A stretch of DNA of 64,000 nucleotides from an uncultured Tenacibaculum sp. (GTDB lineage: Bacteria; Bacteroidota; Bacteroidia; Flavobacteriales; Flavobacteriaceae): NCBI RefSeq assembly GCF_947494125.1, contig NZ_CANLTU010000001.1, positions 372,001 to 436,000 on the forward strand, read 5' to 3'. Made by a program: the position numbers and the translations under genes. Positions 33,669 to 42,363 of this stretch are shown here, piece by piece. Each line of letters begins with the position of its first letter. Position 1 is the first letter of the stretch. Below the pieces are notes generated by a model. That model was not told the origin of the DNA and did no database searches. It saw only the letters and a program-made list of their open reading frames with translations.

Positions 33669-34236
33669 ATTTTAAATGCTTTTCAGCCATTTTTTCTAAC
33701 TCGTCATACCAGTTTTGACCAAACTTTCTTACTAAAGCCTGTTTTACAAATTTATAAACAGGTACCTGTAATTCTTTTCCTAAAGAACATGCATCATCAC
33801 ATATTTCCCATTTGTTATAGTTAACTGCAGAGAACTCACTATAATCTTTAACACGAACTGGGTATAAATGGCAAGAAACTGGCTTCTTCCATTTTACGAT
33901 TCCTTGATTATAAGCTTCTTCTATAGCACAAAGAGCGGTGTTTTTATCATCAAAGATTACATAAGCACAATCTGCATCATTAATAAGAGGAGTTTCCAAT
34001 TCACCAAAATCACTTGTAATCCAAGTTCCTTGTTTCTCAATTGCCTCAATACCTTCTTTACGAAGAAAAGGTTTAATTTTTGGATATATGTCTTCTAAAA
34101 TTTTTGTTTCTTCTTCTTCTAATGGTGCACCAGCATCACCATCAATACAACAAGCACCCTTACATGCTGATAAATTACAAACAAAATCTTTTTCTATAAG
34201 ATCTTCTGAAACGATGGTTTTTCCTAATTGAAACAT
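33667..34236 (-). CDS. DUF3109 family protein
   Basis: This 189-residue cytoplasmic protein matches the DUF3109 family of cysteine-rich, metal-binding proteins. The cysteine pattern is visible as VCNLSACKGACCIDGDAG near residues 19-35, then DCAY, ALCAIEEAY, SCHLYPVR and ICDDACSLG. These could hold an iron-sulfur cluster or zinc, as in the related YkgJ group. The function is unknown. The protein has no signal peptide and is apparently monocistronic, ending on the shared terminator. Confidence 0.88.
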   Translation of the reverse strand: MFQLGKTIVSEDLIEKDFVCNLSACKGACCIDGDAGAPLEEEETKILEDIYPKIKPFLRKEGIEAIEKQGTWITSDFGELETPLINDADCAYVIFDDKNTALCAIEEAYNQGIVKWKKPVSCHLYPVRVKDYSEFSAVNYNKWEICDDACSLGKELQVPVYKFVKQALVRKFGQNWYDELEKMAEKHLK

Positions 34237-34317
34237 AAAAGATATTTAAAGTTGGAAGTTTACATTAACTTCACGTAAATTTAGATGCAAAAATACTAGA
34301 TTGTAACATTACTTATC

Positions 34318-34325
34318 TAATTTTG
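34318..34325 (+). promoter_or_regulatory. -7 promoter element for the MarC gene
   Basis: TAATTTTG matches TAnnTTTG and lies about 20 bases before the ATG. A TTG at 34301-34303 is 14 bases away, shorter than the usual 17-20, so only the -7 box is well supported. Confidence 0.5.
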
Positions 34326-34345
34326 TACACGAAAAACAATATAAT

Positions 34346-34927
34346 ATGAATTTTAATTTTAAAGAAATTTTTACCGCCTTTATGGTATTGTTTGCAGTAA
34401 TTGATATTATTGGAAACATTCCTATAATTATTGACTTACGTAAAAAAGTAGGTCATATTCAATCCGAAAAAGCCTCTGTAATAGCTGGTTTTATTATGAT
34501 TTTATTCTTATTCGTAGGAGAAAGATTATTAAGTTTAATTGGCATAGATGTACATTCTTTTGCAGTTGCAGGAGCATTTATTTTATTTTTTATTGCTTTA
34601 GAGATGATTTTAGGAATTACTTTATACAAAGATGATGAAGATGAAACGTTAACAGCAACTGTTTTTCCACTTGCATTTCCATTAATCGCTGGTCCAGGTA
34701 GTTTAACAACACTTTTATCGTTACGTGCTGAATTTGACATAACAAACATCATTATAGCAGTCTTATTAAATGTGTTAGTAATTTATTTAGTACTAAAAAC
34801 ATCTTCTAAAATTGAAAAAATGATAGGTAACAACGGAATTAAAATTATTAGAAAGATTTTTGGAGTAATTTTATTAGCAATAGCGGTAAAATTATTTGCA
34901 ACGAATATAAAAGTATTATTAGCCTAG
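34346..34927 (+). CDS. MarC family integral membrane protein
   Basis: This 193-residue protein has six hydrophobic segments and the family's opening FTAFMVLFAVIDIIGNIPI (NPxG-like turn), FILFFIALEMILGI and FPLAFPLIAGPGSLTTLL. Despite the name, MarC proteins are not shown to confer multiple antibiotic resistance; their transport activity is unknown. It lies in the inner membrane. The following flavoprotein gene starts at the very next base after its stop, so the two are one operon. Confidence 0.92.
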   Translation: MNFNFKEIFTAFMVLFAVIDIIGNIPIIIDLRKKVGHIQSEKASVIAGFIMILFLFVGERLLSLIGIDVHSFAVAGAFILFFIALEMILGITLYKDDEDETLTATVFPLAFPLIAGPGSLTTLLSLRAEFDITNIIIAVLLNVLVIYLVLKTSSKIEKMIGNNGIKIIRKIFGVILLAIAVKLFATNIKVLLA

Positions 34928-35545
34928 ATGATTTTTGACGTTTTAATTATTGGAGGAGGAGTTGCAGGAATGCAATGTGCTCTGGTTTTAGGATCTGCTC
35001 AAAATAAGATTTACTGTAAGGATAAGAAAATAGGAATAATCTTACATCAACGGACTTCTCATTTGCAAAATGCTTTATTTAATAATGTTTTGGGTTTACC
35101 ATCTGGAACATTAGGAAAAGATATTTTAGCACAAGGGAAAGAGCAGTTAAGAACAGAATATTCCAACGTAGCCCAATTAGAAAACGAAAAAGTAATAGCT
35201 GTTTTAGATGATGGAGAAGAATTGTATAAAGTAGTAACTAATAAAAATGAATACTTTAGTAAGAATGTTGTTGTAGCTTTAAATTATTCTAAACCTTTTG
35301 AAATTGCAGGCCTTGAGCAGTATATAGAGCCTCATATGAGGGCTAATGCAATGAAAGACAGAATACAATTGCGTAATTTTAACCATCTAATAAAAAAAGG
35401 TTTGTATGTTTGCGGAACTTTAGCTGGATGGCGAAGTCAATTTGCTATAGCAGCAGGTAGTGGAGCAAGTGTAGCTACTGATATATTAACCGAGTGGAAT
35501 GATAATATACCAACTAAAGTACACGATAAAATAATAATTAAGTAA
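34928..35545 (+). CDS. small thioredoxin-reductase-like flavoprotein
   Basis: This 205-residue protein has an N-terminal FAD Rossmann motif (VLIIGGGVAGMQCALVLG). A C-terminal FAD-closing segment GLYVCGTLAGWRSQFAIAAGSGASVA is typical of thioredoxin reductase-like proteins. It is much shorter than thioredoxin reductase (~310): the NAD(P)H domain and its CxxC are missing. It is therefore a single-domain flavoprotein that probably needs a partner for reduction. The gap to MarC is zero and to the endonuclease gene 21 bases. No truncation or frameshift is evident, since similar short proteins have intact start and end motifs. Confidence 0.75.
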   Translation: MIFDVLIIGGGVAGMQCALVLGSAQNKIYCKDKKIGIILHQRTSHLQNALFNNVLGLPSGTLGKDILAQGKEQLRTEYSNVAQLENEKVIAVLDDGEELYKVVTNKNEYFSKNVVVALNYSKPFEIAGLEQYIEPHMRANAMKDRIQLRNFNHLIKKGLYVCGTLAGWRSQFAIAAGSGASVATDILTEWNDNIPTKVHDKIIIK

Positions 35546-35566
35546 ATTTTTAAAATAGTACATATA

Positions 35567-36709
35567 ATGATGAAAAGAATATTAATGTTAGGGTTTATTA
35601 CTCTTTTATATATTAATTGTGGAGGAAATGATAATGAAGTGGTTCCTACACCAGACGATAAGGTTTTAGCTGTAAATGATTCTTATCAAGGAGAAGAAAA
35701 CACAGCAAAAGTAATAAGTAACTTCTTATCAAATGATACTTATAAACAAGGAAATGTTAAGGTAACTGTAGAAGCTACTTCATTAAAAAATGGGAAAATA
35801 ACTCAAAACGGAAATGAGTTTACGTATACACCAGCTCAAGGTTTTATAGGGAATGACTCTTTTAAATACACAATTTGTAGTACTATTACAGCAACAAGTT
35901 GTGCTACCGCTACTATTACCATAACAGTAAAAACAGGATCTGGTAATTCTAATAATTCAGGAAATTTTAATATTCCTTCAGAATTAGCAAGTTATTATAA
36001 CGACGTGAATTTTACTTTAACAGGAACGTCATTAAAAGATGCTTTAGCAACAAAAATAACAAGTACACACACAACAAATTTATCTTATACTCCAGGAGTT
36101 TGGGATGTTTTAAAACAATCAGATTTAGACCCTAGTGATAATACAAAGGTTCTTTTAGTTTATGGATATGATGATACTGATGGAAATACTGTTAACGATA
36201 GATCACGTAGTAAAGATGCTAACGGAGGTAATTCTGGAGATTGGAACAGAGAGCATGTATATCCTAAATCTTTAGGAACTCCTAATTTAGGTACTTCTGG
36301 TCCAGGTGCAGATGCACATCACTTAAGACCATCAGATGTATCTTTTAACTCTCAAAGAGGAAATAAATTATTTGCCGCTGGATCGGGTAATGCTGGAGAT
36401 GTGTCTGGAAATTGGTATCCTGGAGAAGAATGGAAAGGAGATGTAGCACGTATGATCATGTATATGTATTTACGTTATGGAAATCAATGTTTACCTAAAA
36501 ACGTAATCGTTGGGTCAGCTAATTCATCTGATAGTAATATGATTGATTTATTATTGCAATGGAATATTGAAGACCCAGTATCTGATTTTGAAAAAAATCG
36601 TAATAATGTAGTTAAGGGTGCACAAGGAAATAGAAATCCAATAATAGATAACCCATATTTAGCTACTGTAATTTGGGGTGGAGCTGATGCAGTTAATACT
36701 TGGAAATAA
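35567..36709 (+). CDS. secreted endonuclease I-like nuclease, lipoprotein
   Basis: The 380-residue precursor carries a lipobox (LLYINC, Cys18) followed by a Pro/Asp linker. A cadherin-like/Big_9 domain (~32-120) contains FLSNDTYKQG and TYTPAQGFIGNDSFKYT. The C-terminal endonuclease I domain (PF04231, ~150-380) has the active-site region NREHVYPKSLG, DAHHLRPSD and FNSQRGNK with the catalytic His and metal-binding Asn and His. It probably degrades DNA non-specifically outside the cell, for nutrient scavenging or biofilm turnover. It may be co-transcribed with MarC and the flavoprotein, but functional linkage is unclear. Confidence 0.9.
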   Translation: MMKRILMLGFITLLYINCGGNDNEVVPTPDDKVLAVNDSYQGEENTAKVISNFLSNDTYKQGNVKVTVEATSLKNGKITQNGNEFTYTPAQGFIGNDSFKYTICSTITATSCATATITITVKTGSGNSNNSGNFNIPSELASYYNDVNFTLTGTSLKDALATKITSTHTTNLSYTPGVWDVLKQSDLDPSDNTKVLLVYGYDDTDGNTVNDRSRSKDANGGNSGDWNREHVYPKSLGTPNLGTSGPGADAHHLRPSDVSFNSQRGNKLFAAGSGNAGDVSGNWYPGEEWKGDVARMIMYMYLRYGNQCLPKNVIVGSANSSDSNMIDLLLQWNIEDPVSDFEKNRNNVVKGAQGNRNPIIDNPYLATVIWGGADAVNTWK

Positions 36710-36729
36710 AGATAACACTAGAGTTAAAG

Positions 36730-37407
36730 TTATTTTAAAATAGCTTTAATCATATTTTTATAAGTTCTTCCAATAGGAAGAGAAATATTATTAATAGATA
36801 AACTTGTTCCGGTAAGTTTATCTATTTTTTTTGTGTTTACAATGTACGATTTGTGAATTTGTACAAATTGATTAGAATCTAAAGAAAGTTTCCAGTTTTT
36901 AAGAGAATCAATAATAGTTAATTTTTTGGCAGAAGTATAAAAAGTAATATAGTTTCTATCAGATTCTAAGTATAATATATCCGATATATATACTTTATGT
37001 ATTGTTTTATCGATGTTTAAAAAAAGAGCTTTTTCCTGTTTTATCTCTTGATGATTTAAATTTTTTTCAACCTTAGTTATAGCTTTTAAAAAACGATCAA
37101 AAGAAAAGGGTTTCACTAAATAATCAACAATAGTGTCTAGTTCAAAACTTGAAACTGCATAATCCGGGTATGCAGTAGTAATAACTACTTTAGGAGGATT
37201 TTTAATTGTTTTTATAAAATCTAATCCAGAAATATCAGGTAAATTAATATCTAAAAAAATAACATCTACAGTTTCACTTTTTAAAAAGTTGTTTGCATCA
37301 ATAGCGGTTTGAAAAGTTTTTATCAAACAAATATCAGGCACTTTACGAATATAGTTCTTTAAAATATTTTGAGCAGGAAGTTCATCTTCAATAATAATAC
37401 AATTCAT
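36730..37407 (-). CDS. LytTR-family response regulator
   Basis: This 225-residue protein has a receiver domain (1-120) with acidic pocket Glu7-Asp8, phosphoacceptor Asp53 in FLDINLP and Lys99 in LVKPF. A LytTR DNA-binding domain (~130-225) follows, with a YLESDRNYITFYT strand and FVQIHKSYIVNTKKI. It should bind imperfect direct repeats upstream of targets, which I cannot identify here. The gene follows the sensor kinase gene by six bases, the standard pairing for this signalling type in Bacteroidota. Confidence 0.93.
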   Translation of the reverse strand: MNCIIIEDELPAQNILKNYIRKVPDICLIKTFQTAIDANNFLKSETVDVIFLDINLPDISGLDFIKTIKNPPKVVITTAYPDYAVSSFELDTIVDYLVKPFSFDRFLKAITKVEKNLNHQEIKQEKALFLNIDKTIHKVYISDILYLESDRNYITFYTSAKKLTIIDSLKNWKLSLDSNQFVQIHKSYIVNTKKIDKLTGTSLSINNISLPIGRTYKNMIKAILK

Positions 37408-37413
37408 TCCAGA

Positions 37414-38385
37414 TTAATTTAAATTTAGAATTAATGATGTTGTAAAAATATTAGCACGATCAATTTCTAATTGATATTTATCTTTATATAATAAGTTTAG
37501 TCGTTTTTTTAAATTTTCTAAGCCTATAGCATTTGAATTTGTAATTAATTTATCATTAAAACTATTTTTAGAAACACAAGTTAACACGTTGTTTTTTACA
37601 TTGATTTCAATAGTAATAACACTATTTATAGAGCTGTGTTTAAAAGCATTTTCAATAATAGTAATTAATAAAAGTGGAGCTATCGTATAATCATCTTTAT
37701 CTACAGAGGTATGATAGTTAATTTGTTTTAAACCTTCTGTTCTAATTTTATGAAAAGTAACATAATTATTAATGAACTGTATTTCTTTATCTAAACTTAC
37801 TTTTTCAGCATTACTTTCATATAAAACATGTTTTAAGTTATCAGATAATTTTAAAATTAAATCTGGGGTATTATCAGGTTTTTCAAGTGAATATGAATAA
37901 ATAGTGTTTAAATTATTAAATAAAACGTGAGGGTTTATCTGCGATTTTAAAAATTTTAACTCCATCTCGGTTCTTTCTTGTTTAATATTTTCAACTTCTT
38001 CTGTTTGATTAATATATCTAAAAAGCATCCATATAAAAGAGAAAAATAAAAGAGGAGTTAAGGTTTGCCATAAATAATCACTTAAACATTTCATAATTGT
38101 ACAACCACAACGTGTAAAAATATTACAGTATAGTTGGGTAGCTAAAAAAGAAATGAGAATAAAAATTAAACTATATAGTATGTACCATTTCTTTTTGACA
38201 AAAAAAGGTAGCAAAATTTGATTGTTGGTGTAAACAATTACAACAAGAATAAAAAAATACTGCAAAAAAGGGTTTTCAGCCCAATAATAGGGTGTGAAAA
38301 CAAATAGTGAGACAAATGTAAATAAAGCCCAGAAAAGCACATGAATTAAAGCCTCAACACTGTTTTTTCTATTTAGTTTAATCAT
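37414..38385 (-). CDS. LytS-type sensor histidine kinase
   Basis: This 323-residue sensor has four hydrophobic segments in the first ~122 residues and no large extracytoplasmic domain. An unusual cysteine cluster TRCGCTIMKC (91-100) sits in a loop, possibly a redox- or metal-sensing site. The catalytic part has the His_kinase motif with His153 in FLKSQINPHVLFNNLN. A short HATPase region follows (IIENAFKHS and later GLENLKKRL). It phosphorylates the LytTR regulator encoded next. The stimulus is unknown. Confidence 0.92.
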   Translation of the reverse strand: MIKLNRKNSVEALIHVLFWALFTFVSLFVFTPYYWAENPFLQYFFILVVIVYTNNQILLPFFVKKKWYILYSLIFILISFLATQLYCNIFTRCGCTIMKCLSDYLWQTLTPLLFFSFIWMLFRYINQTEEVENIKQERTEMELKFLKSQINPHVLFNNLNTIYSYSLEKPDNTPDLILKLSDNLKHVLYESNAEKVSLDKEIQFINNYVTFHKIRTEGLKQINYHTSVDKDDYTIAPLLLITIIENAFKHSSINSVITIEINVKNNVLTCVSKNSFNDKLITNSNAIGLENLKKRLNLLYKDKYQLEIDRANIFTTSLILNLN

Positions 38386-38569
38386 AGGGTTTGTAAGTAA
38401 CTAAAATTTCATCATTCAACAAAAGAATAAGTATGAAAGGTTATTTAGCCAGTATCAAATGCAGCTTTTACAAATATAGTTGTTGTTAATACTGTTTTAT
38501 ATGCTTAATATCCTTCAAGTTTTTTTCTAGAATGAGAATCAAATAAATTCGAACATAATTCTAAAAAAG

Positions 38570-39457
38570 ATGAAAAAACTATTAATAAATGCATTCCTTT
38601 TAATCAGCTGTATAAGTAATGCACAGCAAATTAATCAAACAACTCAAGATAGTAAAGGAAGACTTATGTTATTGGGTAAAACCAACAAAAAAGCTTTTGT
38701 AACTAAAGAATTCTCTTGGTTTCAGAAGAACTATAATAAATATATTATTAACGATAAAGTAGTCAATAAATTAAAAGATTCACTTAAAAATTATAAAATC
38801 AAAGCATTCTATGGTACTTGGTGCGGAGATAGCAAACGAGAAATTCCAAAATTCTATAAAGTACTTGATAAAGCAGGGTTTAATAAAAATGGTTTAGAAG
38901 TAATTGCAGTTGATAGAAAACCAGAAGCATATAAAGCATCACCAAATGGAGAAGAGAAAGGGTTGAATATTCACAGAGTACCAACATTTATTTTTTATAA
39001 GAATAATAAAGAAGTGGGAAGAATTGTTGAGTATCCAAAGCAAGATTTTGAGCGTGACATTCTTACTATTATTAATGGGGAAAGATATGTTCCACAATAC
39101 ATAGTAGTTGAAAATTTACACAAATTAATGAAGCTTAAAACATTAGAAGAATTAAAGAAAGAAGAGAAAAAACTAATGGTTTCATTTGCTGAATTTACAA
39201 AGGGAAGTAGAGAGTTAAATACTTTTGGATATAAATTATTACGATCTAAACAAATAGATAAAGCCTTATTTGTATTTGAATTGAATACTAAAATGTATCC
39301 ATATAAGTATAATGTTTTTGATAGTTTGGGAGAAGCCTATTATACAATTAAAGATTATGAACAATCATTAAAAAACTATGACAAAGTTTTAAAATTAAAA
39401 CCGAACGATAAGACTGCTTTGGAAATGATTGAGAAAATAAAAAAAGAAATGATTTAA
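38570..39457 (+). CDS. secreted thioredoxin-like TPR protein with CxxS site
   Basis: The 295-residue precursor has a Sec signal (MKKLLINAFLLISCISNAQ). A thioredoxin fold at ~70-170 has the active site Trp84-Cys85-Gly-Asp-Ser88 (YGTWCGDSKRE) and the cis-Pro in HRVPTF. Because the second cysteine is replaced by serine, it is unlikely to form a normal disulfide. It may act by mixed disulfides, as an isomerase, or as a binding protein. Residues ~210-295 contain TPR units (FDSLGEAYYTIKDYEQSLKNYDKVL). It sits 18 bases before the DUF1573 gene, so the pair is likely co-transcribed and periplasmic. Confidence 0.82.
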   Translation: MKKLLINAFLLISCISNAQQINQTTQDSKGRLMLLGKTNKKAFVTKEFSWFQKNYNKYIINDKVVNKLKDSLKNYKIKAFYGTWCGDSKREIPKFYKVLDKAGFNKNGLEVIAVDRKPEAYKASPNGEEKGLNIHRVPTFIFYKNNKEVGRIVEYPKQDFERDILTIINGERYVPQYIVVENLHKLMKLKTLEELKKEEKKLMVSFAEFTKGSRELNTFGYKLLRSKQIDKALFVFELNTKMYPYKYNVFDSLGEAYYTIKDYEQSLKNYDKVLKLKPNDKTALEMIEKIKKEMI

Positions 39458-39475
39458 TAATTTAAAACAAAAAAC

Positions 39476-39862
39476 ATGAAAACAATTTTACCTTTTTTAG
39501 TAATCTGTTTTATTACAGTTACTGTAAGTGCTCAGGAATTTAAATTTGTAACAGAATCAATAGATTACGGAAAAATAAGTCAAGGATCAGAAGGAAGGCG
39601 AGTATTTGAATTTACCAACGTAGGAAATGCTCCTTTAATAATTAAAGATATAAAATCTACTTGCGGATGCGCAATACCAAAGAAACCTGAAAAGCCAATT
39701 ATGCCAGGAGAAAAAGGGCAAATAGAAGTATCGTATGATACAATGAGAATGGGAGGGTTTTCAAAAGCGGTAACTATTCTGTCAAACGCAAAAAAATCAC
39801 GAAAAATGCTAAAAATTAAAGGGTTTGTTAGTAAAGATAAACTTAATAAAGAAAAAGTTTAA
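39476..39862 (+). CDS. DUF1573 family secreted protein
   Basis: This 128-residue protein has a Sec signal ending TVSAQ (~20) and a single ASH/MSP-like beta-sandwich domain of the DUF1573 family. The hallmarks are a DYGKISQGSEGRRVFEFTNVGNAPLIIKD opening and the STCGCAIPKKPEKPIMPGE turn, with its CGC motif and conserved proline run. It should be periplasmic or on the outer membrane. The family is very common in Bacteroidota; a function has not been established. It is the second gene after the thioredoxin-like TPR protein and ends in a strong terminator. Confidence 0.9.
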   Translation: MKTILPFLVICFITVTVSAQEFKFVTESIDYGKISQGSEGRRVFEFTNVGNAPLIIKDIKSTCGCAIPKKPEKPIMPGEKGQIEVSYDTMRMGGFSKAVTILSNAKKSRKMLKIKGFVSKDKLNKEKV

Positions 39863-39876
39863 TTTACTGTTTGTAG

Positions 39877-39907
39877 AAAAACCGAGTTATCACTAACTCG
39901 GTTTTTT
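39877..39907 (+). terminator. intrinsic terminator between convergent genes
   Basis: AAAACCGAGTTA pairs with TAACTCGGTTTT around a four-base loop, ending in a T run. It begins 15 bases after the DUF1573 stop; the flanking A run may also stop transcripts of the convergent zinc-ribbon gene. Confidence 0.93.
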
Positions 39908-39932
39908 AATAGGTATTTAAAATAGTATCATT

Positions 39933-41036
39933 TTATTTATCAGATACAATTATAATTATTGCGATGATTAGAATGATAAATAAAACAAGAAAAAATATTT
40001 TCCAAAAAGAATAAGGTCTATTACCCGATATTATCCCAGTTTGTCCATTTACATAAAAATTAAATTTCTTGCTATTAAAAATATAGGAAGATATATAAAC
40101 AGGTAATAATATATGTTTAAAAGTCTCTTCAGAAAGTTTCATTTCTATATTATTTACACGCTGTGTATCGCCACCTATGTCTCTGCAAGCCCAGTTAGTT
40201 GCAATATTTTCAGCTTCGGTTTGAGATTTTAAATGTCCATCTTCTAAAGGTAAAGTGTACTTTTCAGTTATAAAACCAGCTAAATATTTAGAGTTAAAAG
40301 TTTCTAAGGAAGTTAAATTCCAATTTGCTATTTCGCTAGGTAATGAATTGTTTCTTTTTTTTGAAGCATTTATAAGTGTGTCGTCAATAAAGCCACTTAC
40401 AGAACCAGAAGCAGGTGTCCATCTAGTTTTCCTTACTTGTCTTGTTCTTCTTACACTTTTCCCATTTTCAGTAGTATTATAGCTTTCAGTAACGTAATAA
40501 TAATCTCCTCGCTGTCCAATATAATTAGCAAAAAGTTCAGCGTCAAAAGTCCAATAAGGAACATACAACCCTTTAGTTTTTTGAGGGTCTAAAGCCGCTT
40601 TTTGAAGTTTATTAGGAGCAAACCATAAACTTTTTACCCATTTCCTGAAAATCTCATGAGACTGCTTATGTGTTAATTGAAAAGGAAGTATAGCTCCTGG
40701 TAAAATCCAATCTTCATTATAAGCATCTTCTACTACTAAGGGTTGACTACAATATACACAGTGTAAAGATTTGTAACTTTCTTCAACATGTTGATTTGCT
40801 CCACAGGACTTACAATGTAACATACTAATTTTTTCAGTATGAGATTGTGCTCCCATTTTATCTAAATAAGGATACAGTTCAAGTTCTTCAAATACAGAAT
40901 CCGTTTCTTCTATAGTCTCTTCATAACCGCAATAATCACATTTAATTTCAGAAGAACCGGGCTTATATAATAGCTCTGCGCCACAGTTAATACATGGTTT
41001 TTTTTGTTCAGAATGTTGTATTGTTTCTTGATTCAT
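39933..41036 (-). CDS. zinc-ribbon membrane protein
   Basis: This 367-residue protein has two N-terminal zinc ribbons: Cys15, 18, 33, 36 (CINCGA, CDYCGY) and Cys75, 78, 93, 96 (CKSCGA, CVYCSQ). The central region (~100-340) is rich in aromatic residues, includes the GLYVPYWTFDAELFANYIGQRG motif, and is of unknown fold. It is followed by a C-terminal membrane segment (~345-363), so the bulk should be cytoplasmic and tail-anchored. Homologues are sometimes labelled helicase-like only because of the ribbons; no helicase motif is present. It follows the SPFH-GYF gene, and the gap holds a ten-base hairpin. The two proteins probably function together at the membrane. Confidence 0.7.
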   Translation of the reverse strand: MNQETIQHSEQKKPCINCGAELLYKPGSSEIKCDYCGYEETIEETDSVFEELELYPYLDKMGAQSHTEKISMLHCKSCGANQHVEESYKSLHCVYCSQPLVVEDAYNEDWILPGAILPFQLTHKQSHEIFRKWVKSLWFAPNKLQKAALDPQKTKGLYVPYWTFDAELFANYIGQRGDYYYVTESYNTTENGKSVRRTRQVRKTRWTPASGSVSGFIDDTLINASKKRNNSLPSEIANWNLTSLETFNSKYLAGFITEKYTLPLEDGHLKSQTEAENIATNWACRDIGGDTQRVNNIEMKLSEETFKHILLPVYISSYIFNSKKFNFYVNGQTGIISGNRPYSFWKIFFLVLFIILIIAIIIIVSDK

Positions 41037-41050
41037 TGATGTTAAAATCT

Positions 41051-41076
41051 ACCTGTTATTTATTACAATAACAGGT
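41051..41076 (-). repeat. intergenic hairpin between SPFH and zinc-ribbon genes
   Basis: ACCTGTTATT and AATAACAGGT pair perfectly (10 bp) around a six-base loop in the 65-base gap. No good T run follows on the minus strand, so it may be an attenuator or an RNA-processing site that sets different levels for the two genes. Confidence 0.55.
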
Positions 41077-41101
41077 AAGGTTTCAATTATAGATTTTTAT
41101 T

Positions 41102-42238
41102 TTAATTATTTGGTAATGGAGGTGGAACTGAACCTAATAAGTTTTGTAATTCAGGTACACTTTGTAAACTACTCCAGTTGGTCATACCTTGTTTCCAAAT
41201 TAATGTATTTGCATTAATAGTTCTATTTCCAAATAAGCTTTTTAAAGCATCATAATTAACAGGTCCAGCTTGTTGACCATTGGCAGCATAAAAATACTGT
41301 ACTTGATTTGGTAACGGTGGAGGAACAGCTCCAGTTGGAGTTGATTGGTTGGTGGTTGTAGTTGTTTGCGTTTGTTGGTTAAATAATGTTCCCATTTGTT
41401 GAGCCATAGCAAAACCCATACCCATACCTATACCAGCACCTGCAGCACCAGATTCATTAGCAGCAGCTACTTCCATTGCTTTAGCAGCTTTAAATTTAGT
41501 TAACTTATCTAAATCTAGTTTATTAAGCCTACTGTACTCAAAAATTTCTTTTTTAAGATCTTCAGGCATTGAAACATTTTCAATGAAGAACTTTTCTAAT
41601 GATATACCTACCGAATTAAATTCTGGATTCATTACTTCCAAGCAAGTCTCCGATAATTCATTAGTATTGGCAGCATATAATTCTATAGGTAAATTAGCTT
41701 CTCCAATAGTATCGGTAAAACGAGTAGAAATTAAACTTTTAAGATGTTCGTTAATTTCATAATTGGTAAAATGACTATCAGTACCAACAATATCAGTAAT
41801 AAATTTACCCGCATCGTTAATTTTGAAGGCATAGGTACCAAAGGCTCTAACTTCTACAAAACCAAAACGATCATCATTTAATGTAATTGGATTTTTCGTT
41901 CCCCATTTTTCATCAGTAAACAAGCGAGAACTAACAAAATATACCTCAGCTTTAAAAGGACTATTAAAACCATACTTCCAACCTTTTAAAGTAGCTAATA
42001 TGGGTAAGTTTTGTGTGTTTAAGGTATATGTACCTGGCTTAAATACATCGGCTAATTGACCTTCATTTATAAACACAGCTACTTGTCCTTCACGAACGAT
42101 TAATTGTGCTTCGTTTTTAATTTCGTTTTGGTATCGTTCAAAACGATGAACTATTGTATCATTAGTATTATCTAACCATTCAATTATATCAATAAACTCG
42201 TGACTTAGTTTCTTTTTTATTTCATCGAAAATTCCCAT
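41102..42238 (-). CDS. SPFH-domain protein with C-terminal GYF_2 domain
   Basis: This 378-residue protein has an SPFH/band-7-like domain of the YdjI or virion-core type at ~25-245 (for example LIVREGQVAVFINEGQ and KPGTYTLNTQNLPIL). A Gly/Ala/Met-rich linker (AGAGIGMGMGFAMAQQMG) and a Thr/Pro stretch follow. A GYF_2 domain at ~315-372 has YAANGQQAGPVNYDALKSL and the WKQGMTNW core. GYF domains bind proline-rich peptides; the PPPLPN motifs inside this protein could be self-ligands. There is no signal peptide or clear membrane segment, so it is probably a cytoplasmic scaffold recruited to the membrane by the neighbouring zinc-ribbon protein. Confidence 0.82.
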   Translation of the reverse strand: MGIFDEIKKKLSHEFIDIIEWLDNTNDTIVHRFERYQNEIKNEAQLIVREGQVAVFINEGQLADVFKPGTYTLNTQNLPILATLKGWKYGFNSPFKAEVYFVSSRLFTDEKWGTKNPITLNDDRFGFVEVRAFGTYAFKINDAGKFITDIVGTDSHFTNYEINEHLKSLISTRFTDTIGEANLPIELYAANTNELSETCLEVMNPEFNSVGISLEKFFIENVSMPEDLKKEIFEYSRLNKLDLDKLTKFKAAKAMEVAAANESGAAGAGIGMGMGFAMAQQMGTLFNQQTQTTTTTNQSTPTGAVPPPLPNQVQYFYAANGQQAGPVNYDALKSLFGNRTINANTLIWKQGMTNWSSLQSVPELQNLLGSVPPPLPNN

Positions 42239-42253
42239 TTGATTCTTTTTAAT

Positions 42254-42280
42254 AGATTACTCTTACAATATAAGTAATCT
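42254..42280 (-). repeat. inverted repeat upstream of the SPFH gene
   Basis: AGATTACT and AGTAATCT are separated by 11 bases, just before the SPFH-GYF start codon on the minus strand. It could be an operator or a leader hairpin. Confidence 0.4.
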
Positions 42281-42311
42281 TAATTTATTTTTTGTTACAA
42301 GTTTTACCAAC

Positions 42312-42344
42312 AAAAAAACTCAAGCTATTAGCTTGAGTTTTTTA
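42312..42344 (-). terminator. terminator of the sdhCAB operon
   Basis: AAAACTCAAGCT and AGCTTGAGTTTT form a perfect stem with a three-base loop, flanked by A and T runs. It lies 20 bases beyond the sdhB stop. Confidence 0.93.
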
Positions 42345-42363
42345 AATATTATATAAAAAAGGT

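Noticed and set aside
34346..34927. Multiple antibiotic resistance determinant
   Set aside because: MarC family membership is clear, but this family has no demonstrated resistance function.
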